Part shown: positions 8,391-15,369 of the stretch, piece after piece | Numbering within the stretch: position 1 is the first letter of the stretch | Layout of the letters: the number at the start of each line of letters is the position of its first letter | From: Olavius algarvensis associated proteobacterium Delta 3 | GTDB lineage: Bacteria; Desulfobacterota; Desulfobacteria; Desulfobacterales; CAFBRK01 | Length of the DNA: 64,000 bases | Assembly (NCBI GenBank): GCA_903231505.1 | Contig: CAFBRK010000106.1 | Location: 1-64,000 of the forward strand | Direction: 5' to 3' | Program-made: the position numbers and the translations under genes | The notes under the pieces: generated by a model | Databases searched by the model: none | The model's input: the letters and a program-made list of their open reading frames with translations, nothing else | What the model was told of the DNA's origin: nothing

Positions 8391-9308
8391 TTACACTCGT
8401 ATGAGAAAGTCTCTGGGCCTCATTCTCAAAATCCGTTCTTCAAAGTCCTTTTTCGGTCCACGCCTGTTTTTCAATTCGGCTTTGATTTCCTTGTAAACCC
8501 GGACGAAATCGGCAGGCGTTTTGATTTTATGATCTCTACAAAACAGGTAGCTCTGCATTTCGGCCATTCGGATCTCGACTTCTGTGAGCTTTATCTTTCG
8601 CCAGCCTAGGAGCCATTTTCCATGCTTCAGATGGTTAATCCGTTCATAGGCTAAATGTTTTACCTGGTTGGCTTCAAAAAAGGCCTCGATATCGAATGCG
8701 GCCAGATCCCTGAGTGTTTTGATTCCGGTTTTCACCAGAAGAGCAGCAGCCCCGGTTATGCACCATTCACTATGAACGCACGGTTTGAGATTGATTTTTG
8801 AATACCGAGGATACATTACATATTCAAATGTCGGTCCACCATAGTACCAGGTCCTTTCCCCGAACAACCCCCTATCAGCATATTTGTTCCTGGTCTTCCC
8901 CTCAAAGGCATCATACCTACCACTCGTGGAGAGCCATCTCTTATTGAGCGTTTCGGCGATTCTGTCCATGGCGGTCTCCGCTTCCCGCTCGGATGAGCAG
9001 GGAATGTCCCGCGAAAATTCAATATAGCTGATCTTGTAAGGATAAATACGCCGTCCGTTATCATGCATTAACTCGGCATCAAATTCACACAACAGATCAA
9101 TGAATCGAGTCGTTGGGCACGTGATTTCCAGTGCCGTCCTATAGCCCCATTTTCGAGCGGGATTCGAGGCGAACCTGACCTCGAAGTGACGAGCCTCCTT
9201 TGTCAGAAGGTCCACTGGGAGGGTCCTTTTGATGGTTTCAAGTGGTACCCTGCTAATAACTCGGCACCTGTCGGTGTAATAACAGTATTTTATTTTGGGA
9301 CTAATCAT
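8391..9308 (-). CDS. Putative replication initiator-like protein (rolling-circle/phage Rep type)
   Basis: A 305-residue protein, not certainly recognised. Its order of motifs recalls phage and plasmid rolling-circle initiators: ISYIEFSRDI at the place of the conserved 'RxDxAxD' strand, then RTWYYGGP and YVMYPRYSKI with clustered tyrosines, then PCVHSEWCITG, similar to the ExExR-like strand. A basic C-terminus follows. The start at 9308 has no clear ribosome site. It sits between a 47-nt hairpin upstream and a TGATAC cluster downstream, and next to small Cys-rich genes, which fits a remnant replicon or phage-like element. No HUH triad is plain, so the assignment is tentative. Confidence 0.4.
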   Translation of the reverse strand: MISPKIKYCYYTDRCRVISRVPLETIKRTLPVDLLTKEARHFEVRFASNPARKWGYRTALEITCPTTRFIDLLCEFDAELMHDNGRRIYPYKISYIEFSRDIPCSSEREAETAMDRIAETLNKRWLSTSGRYDAFEGKTRNKYADRGLFGERTWYYGGPTFEYVMYPRYSKINLKPCVHSEWCITGAAALLVKTGIKTLRDLAAFDIEAFFEANQVKHLAYERINHLKHGKWLLGWRKIKLTEVEIRMAEMQSYLFCRDHKIKTPADFVRVYKEIKAELKNRRGPKKDFEERILRMRPRDFLIRV

Positions 9309-9332
9309 ATGGCGGTGTGCACATTAGAAACT

Positions 9333-9379
9333 CCATGGAGGGGGACAGGGGAAGGCGCTCCCTGTTCCCAGCTCCATGG
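9333..9379. repeat. 47-nt long hairpin between two island genes
   Basis: CCATGGAG + GGGGACAGGG (9333-9350) pairs with 9360-9379, whose complement reads CCATGGAGCTGGGAACAGGG. The outer 8 bp are perfect and the inner stem has small bulges; the loop is 9 nt. On the minus strand it lies after the stop of the 79-residue gene and about 25 bp before the Rep-like start. It may be a terminator or, if the neighbour is a Rep, a nicking or single-strand origin. Confidence 0.5.
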
Positions 9380-9400
9380 TTTTTCGCGTTTCAAGACCTA

Positions 9401-9640
9401 CTACTTGAGAAGTCCCTTCTCCTTGAGGTAGTTAATCTTCTCGGCCAGGAAGAGATCATCCATGCAGCGACTGCAACAAATATGATCTTTATGGGACTGG
9501 AAAGTCGAACATGTGGCTTCGTAATAGTCCAGCTCCTTTATTCCACAAATGGTACAGAAACGAGGGCCTATTTCATTAAGATAAGATATTATGGCCTCTC
9601 GTGAGCAAAGCTTTCCCTCCGGTCCAAATTCATCATGCAT
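9401..9640 (-). CDS. Small Cys-rich zinc-finger-like protein
   Basis: A 79-residue protein with AAAGG about nine bases before ATG 9640. It carries FCTICG and ICCSRCM, two CxxC pairs with additional Cys and His (TCSTFQSHKDH) between them, suggesting one zinc-binding knuckle. The family is not recognised. It lies between the Rep-like gene and a structured element, and resembles the small zinc-finger proteins that are frequent in phages and plasmids. Confidence 0.5.
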   Translation of the reverse strand: MHDEFGPEGKLCSREAIISYLNEIGPRFCTICGIKELDYYEATCSTFQSHKDHICCSRCMDDLFLAEKINYLKEKGLLK

Positions 9641-9687
9641 TTTTCAATACCTTTCATTTATGGCTACCTCATTTGGCGCCACTCTGC

Positions 9688-9748
9688 TTGTGCTGCGAGC
9701 CGGCATCACCATGATGTCCGGCTCTTTGACCCCAATGGGGCAGCACAA
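9688..9748. other. Structured element with three-way-junction potential
   Basis: TTGTGCTGC (9688-9696) pairs perfectly with GCAGCACAA (9740-9748). Enclosed are a 12-bp stem with one bulged base (GAGCCGGCATCA at 9697-9708 with TGATGTCCGGCTC at 9712-9724, loop CCA) and a small CCC-AAT-GGG hairpin at 9731-9739. The element sits in a gene-free gap between the two Cys-rich genes. Such fold-back is known from ssDNA origins, attC-like recombination sites and structured RNAs; which applies is unknown. Confidence 0.5.
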
Positions 9749-9879
9749 ATAAAAACTTTTATTCCGTATTTTCGATTATCGTTTCATACGGCCCTCCTTT
9801 CGTTGTTTGTCCGTCCGACCCTTAGTAGGGTATTCCCCAGCCTGCGTTTATTGGAAAATCACCGCCTATGCGGCTCTTT

Positions 9880-10209
9880 TTAGGACTGAGGCAGGATTTC
9901 GTGGGTTTTATCGACCCGCCCTCGCCGATACGGCCAGAGGGAACAGTCAGGGGTAGGGCATTTCGCCACCTCGGCTGTCTGATCGTTACAGCACCATCGG
10001 CAGTAGTGCCGGATTGCCCTGTAGCGCTTTTTCGCATCCTGTTTGCCCCTTCCCATCCGGAATTGATGGAGGTCGCAGTCTCGGTGTTGGCAGTCTCGGA
10101 CTTCGGAGTGCGACCATCCCGAGCAGTTCAAACACTTTTCGCGGCAGGCACTTCGGCGAGTTAAGTTTAGGATTTTGTGACCGTCTTTTGATTGGATTTT
10201 GCACTTCAT
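9880..10209 (-). CDS. Cys-rich tandem-repeat protein of mobile elements
   Basis: A 109-residue protein. The start at 10209 is chosen because AAGGA lies a suitable distance upstream; an ATG three codons earlier overlaps that site. Two similar units are seen: EKCLNCSGWSHSEVRDCQ followed by RDCDLHQFRMG, then HYCRWCCNDQTAEVAKCP followed by PDCSLWPYRRG. This 'KxxCxxCSG...EVRxCxxxxCPLxPYRxG' pattern is familiar from small proteins in prophages and integrative elements of many bacteria. The four-Cys units probably bind zinc. No biochemical role is known to me. Confidence 0.65.
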   Translation of the reverse strand: MKCKIQSKDGHKILNLTRRSACREKCLNCSGWSHSEVRDCQHRDCDLHQFRMGRGKQDAKKRYRAIRHYCRWCCNDQTAEVAKCPTPDCSLWPYRRGRVDKTHEILPQS

Positions 10210-10238
10210 TTGGAACATCCTTCGGCAGAACGTAAAAA

Positions 10239-10278
10239 AGCCCTTCGAACAGCCTTTTTCTTGACTGCTCGAAGGGCT
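10239..10278 (-). terminator. Rho-independent terminator, minus strand
   Basis: AGCCCTTCGA (10239-10248) and TCGAAGGGCT (10269-10278) form a perfect 10-bp stem. Read on the minus strand, the hairpin is followed at once by TTTTTT. It lies just after the YjbQ fragment and before the Cys-rich gene. Confidence 0.75.
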
Positions 10279-10312
10279 CCTGTGATCTGCCCTCTACTTT
10301 TAAACGGGATTA

Positions 10313-10468
10313 TTATTGAAGGAGGTTTGTAATTTGCTTCGTATTTACCAGGACAAGCCCCTCTGTGATACCGCTGTCTCGGAGGCACGCCTCAACCTGT
10401 GGTGTGATATTGATCAACCCACGCCGGGTGGGTACCTCGAACCAGAGTTCTTTGCGATATGAGTTCAT
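10313..10468 (-). pseudogene. Truncated YjbQ/UPF0047 family N-terminal fragment
   Basis: A 51-codon frame reads [20 protein letters not shown] and continues to [12 protein letters not shown] before a stop. This matches, from memory, the first third of YjbQ/UPF0047 proteins (about 130-140 residues; reported to have thiamine-phosphate synthase activity), which go on with a histidine-containing core missing here. The fragment is followed within about 35 bp by a strong terminator. It is probably a remnant left by an insertion or deletion at the edge of the island. Confidence 0.6.
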
Positions 10469-10801
10469 TTTAATACCCTATACTGTTCCGTTATCGTTTT
10501 TGGGGTATTTACAGCCGAAACTCAGGCATTTGTTTTTGTGATAGAAATAGGATTCAAGGATTCCAGGGTTCAAGGGGTCGAGTGAAAGACTAAAAAGACA
10601 TGGGGCATCTAAATATTGAAAGAGCATATTTAGATAATTCAATCAGAGACCTTCAGCGTTAGTCGAAAGAATCATCATTTCATCAACCAAACCCTTGAAC
10701 CCTTGACCCCTTGGCTCCTTGGACCCTATTAATAAACCACCTCCGTCATCTGTATTACTTGGGGATGACCCGAATCCAACACCGGTGAGGAAACACTCCC
10801 G
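10469..10801. repeat. Gene-free stretch with inverted CAAGGGGTC-type repeats
   Basis: No gene is seen. Two G-rich/C-rich low-complexity tracts face each other: around 10549-10582 (GATTCAAGGATTCCAGGGTT and on) and, inverted, around 10686-10729 (CCCTTGAACCCTTGACCCC and on), about 100 bp apart. They could form a long imperfect hairpin and resemble dispersed intergenic repeats. Confidence 0.45.
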
Positions 10802-13800
10802 CTATTTTAACCTTGCCCCCAACGCTCTTGCCTCCTCCAGATAGACACCGGCGTCACATTCCATAAGCGTGTCAATGGCCACGATAATGGACTCCCTGGC
10901 CATTTCAGTCTTCCCCTGGGAATGGTACAGGTGGCTCAGGCCCACATAAGCCTGTCCAAGGATTCCTTTTGCGCCGATGGCCTTGGCGACCTGAATGGCC
11001 TGCTGGTAATGGGCTTCACATTGGTGGGCCGCATTTGCCGATGTCTTAATCAGAAAGCCGAAGCTGCGAACAATTGTCGAAATGGACACTCGGGCCTTTG
11101 CTCGAGTCATTCCCAGGAAAATGTTCCCGAGAACGAGTTCCGAGAATCCGTAACGCAGACGGGCATCGTTTTCGAGCCATGTCCGCTGTAGGTGCTGTAT
11201 TTTTTCAATCCCCTCCTTGATGTGCCCTTCGGCCACGGCGACCACGGCCAGGTAAACTTGGGCAGGACTGCCCAGCACTTCGCTGCCGTGATGTCGGGAG
11301 TGCTCCACGACTTCCTTCAGCAGCGGCTTGGCCGCCTCAAACTGACCGTCGGATACGTAACTCAAACCGAGAAACAGCATGGGAATGTTCGTATACAATG
11401 GATCGGCAGAAGCTTCCACGGCGTGCCGGTTACTGCGAATGGCTTCCTCAAAATCGCCCTCTGAGAGAAAGCCCCAACCCCTCACCACATGCCCCCAGAT
11501 GATGCCTCTGACATTGGCAGATGTTTCACCATATGTCAGAAGCGTCTGGCCGGATTCGTGGATCTTGCGGCTCATGCCCCTGGTCCAGTGGATGAATCCG
11601 AAGGCATCCTGGGATTGATAATACGGGAAATGGTCTGTCTCCAGATGCTTTGCCAACGCCAGGGCCGATTCTGCGTGGGCCTGGGCGTCATCCAAAAGCC
11701 CCAGTTCCACACAGATCCATGGGAGCCATGAGCAGGTATAGGCCCGGAGCCGTTTGCTGCCGATGTCTTTAGCGATACCCAGGGCCCGCTGCAACAGGCG
11801 GTAGGATTCTCTCAATTTTTCACGACCCCACTTGGCAATCCCGAGTCCGACTAGAAATAGCCCCCGGATTTCCCTGTCGGCAATGGACTCGGCCAGAGTC
11901 ATGTGCTCCTGCAGGAGCTTTTCAAGCTCCTGAAACCGGCCCCGGAAATAGAACACCGGTGCCCAGTCGGTTAGTACGTCGATAATCAGCGTGTCTTCAT
12001 CCGTGGACCGGTTTGGACGGCCGGCCAGAAGGTTGTGTGCTTCCGTGTAATGCAGGTGAGACTTTTCGACGGCATGCTGTTTGAGGCTTTTTCGACCGGC
12101 CTGAACCAGGTAGTCCACAGCTTTATGCAGGGAACGGCCCTTTTTGAAATGATACGCCAGTGTTTCGAAAAACGCTTCCAGATCATCTGGATACAGGCCT
12201 TCGATTTCCCGTCCGATCCGCTCGTGGATTTCCTGGCGTTCGGTTTTAAGCAGTCCCGAATAGACAATGTCGCGGGTCAACGTGTGCTTGAACTCGTACG
12301 CCGGTTCCGGAGCCCTCGCGGTGGCCCGGATCAGATCAAGGCCTTCCAGCTCATCGAGGCTGGACTTCAAATGGTTCCGGTGCAAGGTGGTTTTGTCCAG
12401 AACATCGAACCCGAATGAGCGACCAATGACCGATGCCTCCTGAAGGATATGTTTCATTTCGGGTCGGAGGCGATCCAGCCGTGCGGAGATGACGCCGTTG
12501 ATGGTTCGGGCGATTTCCGATTTGCGGATCGATCTCGCCAAATTCCATGAGCCCCTGGACTGGTGAAGCATATCCGATTCGACAAGGGAGTTGGTGACCT
12601 CCTCCAGGTAGAACGGATTGCCTCCGATATGTTCCTCTATAAATGTCGCGAGTCCCGGCGGCACGTGGTCCGATCGAAGCATGGAACTCACCATGCGTTG
12701 GGTATCCGATGGGGACAAGTCGTTTAACCGGATCTCCTGGTGGGGGATCCTGATTCCTGCCGTAAGGCAATGGCGGATCGGCGCAAACGGTGGCCGGTAT
12801 GCTATCAGAAACAGGACCGGGTACTCGAAATTCGAGAGCATGGATTGAAGCAGTTCCATCGTCGACGGATCCGCCCATTGAAGATCTTCCAGAAAGATGA
12901 TGGTCGGTTGCTTGTGGGCGACCGCTTCACAGAATGTTCGAATGGCATCCTGGAATCCGGATACCCATTGGTCCGGATCGATCCCTTCGGCTCCTCCGCC
13001 TTCGGAAAAAAGCCCTTCCAGGTATCGGGTGATGTCATCACTTTCGACGTACTCGGCAACGCCGGTCGTCACCTTGCTCCGTATTGTCTCCGGCCCGTCT
13101 CCTTCAAGGATCTGAAAATAGCGTTGAAGCAGATCAATGACCGGAAAATAGCGAATATTCCGGGCATAGGCATAGGCGTATCCTTCGCACCAGTGGATGA
13201 CGTCCAGATTCAGCGTCGCTTTGAATTCTTTGACAAGACGGCTCTTGCCGGTCCCGGCATTGCCACATATGGAGATGATACCCACTTTGCCCTGTTGGAG
13301 GTCAGCCGCGGCGGTCAGCAGTCTGTCCAGTTCAGGCTGCCTGCCGACAAAGTCGGCTTGCAGTCTCGATTCGCCATGTGTGGATGCCGGTTTTTCCTTC
13401 ACTGCGAGGAACCTGTAGACGGGAATCGGGTTGATTTTCCCCGTGACATGACAGGATTCGAGAAATTCGAAGGAGAAAAGGCCCACGGTCTGTTGGTAGG
13501 TTTCCTGGCCAACGAGGATGTCCCCGGGCTGGGCTACGCTCTGCAGCTGTCTGGCAAGATCAATGGCATCGCCGATGCGCCTTTTTCCCAGCAGGTCGCC
13601 GTTTGGGTCACCGGTGCCCATCATACCGGTATGAATGCCCGTTTTGAGGTTTAAGTCCTCCCCGATGCGCTGTCGGATCCGGTGTCCCAGATCCTCTAGG
13701 GTGTCATGGATTTCTCTGGCGGCTTGAATCGCCCGGACAGCGTCATCGTCATGTGATACCGGCGTTCCAAAGACAGCCACGATTTCATCACCGAAAAAAC

Positions 13801-14068
13801 GTTCCACAGTCCCGGAATATTTTTGTACGATTCTGGCGCCTTCGGCAAACAGGCGGCCCATAAACGCCTTGACGTCTTCGGTATCGGTCGCCCCGGTCAG
13901 GAGGTTGTACCCGGGGAGCGTCGAATATAGAACGCTTACAAATTTCCGATCCGTCTCGCCGCCGCCGGGTGGGGGCCCTTCGTAGTGGATGTATTCAAGG
14001 CTGGAACCGCACTGGCCGCAGAATCGGAACGTCTCCGGGTTGTTGAATAAACACTGCGGGCATTTCAT
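10802..14068 (-). CDS. Zinc-ribbon / cyclase-homology / AAA-type ATPase / TPR signalling protein
   Basis: A 1088-residue soluble protein. Residues 1-22 form a zinc ribbon (Cys 3, 6, 17, 20). Residues about 41-205 are a class III nucleotide cyclase homology domain with FFGDEIVAVFG (Asp94). A P-loop ATPase follows: GNAGTGKS at 269-276 and a Walker B-like IIFLEDLQWADP near 385. The C-terminal half is helical TPR-like repeats. This architecture is common in Desulfobacterota and Myxococcota, where it is thought to link nucleotide signalling with a STAND-like ATPase. The first metal-binding Asp expected in 'VLFAD' is Thr50 here (VLYST), so cyclase activity may be lost. The gene is alone on the minus strand; the region upstream carries a MITE-like element. 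Confidence 0.85.
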   Translation of the reverse strand: MKCPQCLFNNPETFRFCGQCGSSLEYIHYEGPPPGGGETDRKFVSVLYSTLPGYNLLTGATDTEDVKAFMGRLFAEGARIVQKYSGTVERFFGDEIVAVFGTPVSHDDDAVRAIQAAREIHDTLEDLGHRIRQRIGEDLNLKTGIHTGMMGTGDPNGDLLGKRRIGDAIDLARQLQSVAQPGDILVGQETYQQTVGLFSFEFLESCHVTGKINPIPVYRFLAVKEKPASTHGESRLQADFVGRQPELDRLLTAAADLQQGKVGIISICGNAGTGKSRLVKEFKATLNLDVIHWCEGYAYAYARNIRYFPVIDLLQRYFQILEGDGPETIRSKVTTGVAEYVESDDITRYLEGLFSEGGGAEGIDPDQWVSGFQDAIRTFCEAVAHKQPTIIFLEDLQWADPSTMELLQSMLSNFEYPVLFLIAYRPPFAPIRHCLTAGIRIPHQEIRLNDLSPSDTQRMVSSMLRSDHVPPGLATFIEEHIGGNPFYLEEVTNSLVESDMLHQSRGSWNLARSIRKSEIARTINGVISARLDRLRPEMKHILQEASVIGRSFGFDVLDKTTLHRNHLKSSLDELEGLDLIRATARAPEPAYEFKHTLTRDIVYSGLLKTERQEIHERIGREIEGLYPDDLEAFFETLAYHFKKGRSLHKAVDYLVQAGRKSLKQHAVEKSHLHYTEAHNLLAGRPNRSTDEDTLIIDVLTDWAPVFYFRGRFQELEKLLQEHMTLAESIADREIRGLFLVGLGIAKWGREKLRESYRLLQRALGIAKDIGSKRLRAYTCSWLPWICVELGLLDDAQAHAESALALAKHLETDHFPYYQSQDAFGFIHWTRGMSRKIHESGQTLLTYGETSANVRGIIWGHVVRGWGFLSEGDFEEAIRSNRHAVEASADPLYTNIPMLFLGLSYVSDGQFEAAKPLLKEVVEHSRHHGSEVLGSPAQVYLAVVAVAEGHIKEGIEKIQHLQRTWLENDARLRYGFSELVLGNIFLGMTRAKARVSISTIVRSFGFLIKTSANAAHQCEAHYQQAIQVAKAIGAKGILGQAYVGLSHLYHSQGKTEMARESIIVAIDTLMECDAGVYLEEARALGARLK

Positions 14069-14240
14069 GGTGTGGTTGCCTTTTCTTTATGATCGGCAGT
14101 AAGCGGCGCGACAAACGGAGCGGCGGCAGCGCGATATCGTTTTTGGGATGGTCATTTTCCATAGCGGGAATGGGCGTTTATGTCAATTTTCGGGTGATAT
14201 CAGATGAAACCGTTACACAGGGCCTGCCATGAATCGCACC

Positions 14241-14534
14241 TATAGCGATTGTCAGAATTCCGTTCCGAAACCTGACTTAAGGTTCAGGGTGTGGCTTTTT
14301 CTCTGCAGGATGTGAAAATTTCGGCTCAGCCTTCATGACGGCACCCGTACATCACATATCAGATGGAGGAAAACGATGGGTCCCCGGGCCTTTGCGGGAA
14401 AGCGTGTCGTGCCTTTGCCAAAACCGTTCAAGGGGGGAGGCTCCGGTCTGACGCTGTAAGATTCATCTTGCAGAGAAAAAGCCACACCTTGAACCCCTAC
14501 CTCCAATCGGAACATATTTATGGCAACGGCTATA
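14241..14534. mobile_element. MITE-like element with 27-bp terminal inverted repeats (copy 1)
   Basis: The left end (14241-14267, beginning TATAGCGATTGTCAG) and the reverse complement of the right end (14508-14534) match at 20 of 27 positions. Inside, a second inverted pair of 32 bp (14281-14312 and 14464-14495) matches at 30 of 32, so each arm is about 72 bp of near-palindrome. No transposase is encoded in the 294 bp. Both ends begin with TATA, consistent with insertion at TA. The same ends recur at 34582-34747, 25865-25891 and 51938-51964. Confidence 0.7.
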
Positions 14535-14609
14535 AAGCGGGATCGGTTTACCGGCGGGCACCGATGATGGCGCGGAGCACCCCGGGGTGTGTTTGGGATC
14601 TCCAAAAGT

Positions 14610-14813
14610 GATTGACAAAATCTGGTTACTTGACTAAAAAACTCAAGAAATTTCTTGAGCGTTGAGATTTGGAAAACATATTTTTGATATAATTACAGTT
14701 TGTTAAGTTGCTTGTGGCAAATCGCCGGGAACCCCCTCAAGTATCCCGCCTGCTCGAATCCCGAGACGTAAAAAAAAGATTGACAGAATCTGAACATCTT
14801 GACTAAAAAGATC
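14610..14813 (+). promoter_or_regulatory. Duplicated operator-like region upstream of rrf2-hmc
   Basis: A 35-bp block starting GATTGACARAATCTG and containing CTTGACTAAAAA occurs at 14610-14644 and again at 14778-14813. In the first copy CTTGA (14629-14633) and TCAAG (14643-14647) form an inverted repeat like IscR/Rrf2 sites, and it overlaps a perfect 18-bp palindrome (CTCAAGAAA/TTTCTTGAG, 14642-14659). A further CTTGA-GAGA-TCAAG is at 14828-14841. A TATAAT is at 14688-14693. The Rrf2 protein encoded just downstream is the obvious candidate ligand (inference). Confidence 0.6.
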
Positions 14814-14875
14814 GGAAAGTTTATCGACTTGAGAGATCAAGAAATATCCCGAGCATAAACATCAAGAAAGGGATT

Positions 14876-15358
14876 ATGTTCAGACCGCACAAGAGAGATC
14901 AATATGCCCTCCGAGCTATTTTCGAACTGGCCAAACGGAAAGGTACCGGACCGACGAAAATCTCCAAGATCGCCAGTGCCCAGCGGATTCCCGTACGCTT
15001 TCTCGAGGTCATCTTGAGTCAACTCAAAGGGAGCGGCCTGGTCGCCTCCAAGCGGGGCTTTTATGGGGGCTACGCCCTGGTCCGGGATCCCGAAGATATC
15101 ACCGTCGGAGACATTTTCCGCTTTATGCGGGGTGAGAAAAACAATGTTCTGTGTGTTGCCGGTGATTCGGATGCGCACTGTCCTTTCTACGGCAATTGTG
15201 CCCTGGCACCCCTGTGGAACCGGGTGCAGGCGGCGGTCTACGATATCTACGATAACACCACCATCAGGGATTTGATGAATAACGAAAACAGCGGCACCGA
15301 TTTATCGGCCGCCGATGCATTGGTGAACGGGGCAACGATCGACAAACCGAACATATAG
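14876..15358 (+). CDS. rrf2: Rrf2-family transcriptional regulator
   Basis: A 160-residue protein with AAAGGG before ATG 14876. The N-terminal winged helix (residues 1-85) shows DQYALRAIFELAK, the recognition region RIPVRFLEVILSQLKGSGLV and the wing SKRGFYGGYAL, all hallmarks of Rrf2/IscR. Cys93, Cys102 and Cys108 are placed like the cluster ligands of IscR and NsrR, so it may sense redox state or nitric oxide through an Fe-S cluster. It precedes hmcA by 11 bp. In Desulfovibrio vulgaris rrf1 and rrf2 lie at the end of the hmc operon; here rrf2 leads it. Confidence 0.9.
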   Translation: MFRPHKRDQYALRAIFELAKRKGTGPTKISKIASAQRIPVRFLEVILSQLKGSGLVASKRGFYGGYALVRDPEDITVGDIFRFMRGEKNNVLCVAGDSDAHCPFYGNCALAPLWNRVQAAVYDIYDNTTIRDLMNNENSGTDLSAADALVNGATIDKPNI

Positions 15359-15369
15359 GAACCCTTCAT

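Noticed and set aside
9697-9724. Attenuator hairpin reading
   Set aside because: No T-run follows on either strand, so it was treated as part of the larger fold-back element instead.
12740-13654. 304-codon plus-strand frame inside the cyclase/ATPase gene
   Set aside because: It is antisense to a strongly supported gene with recognisable domains and shows no domain itself.
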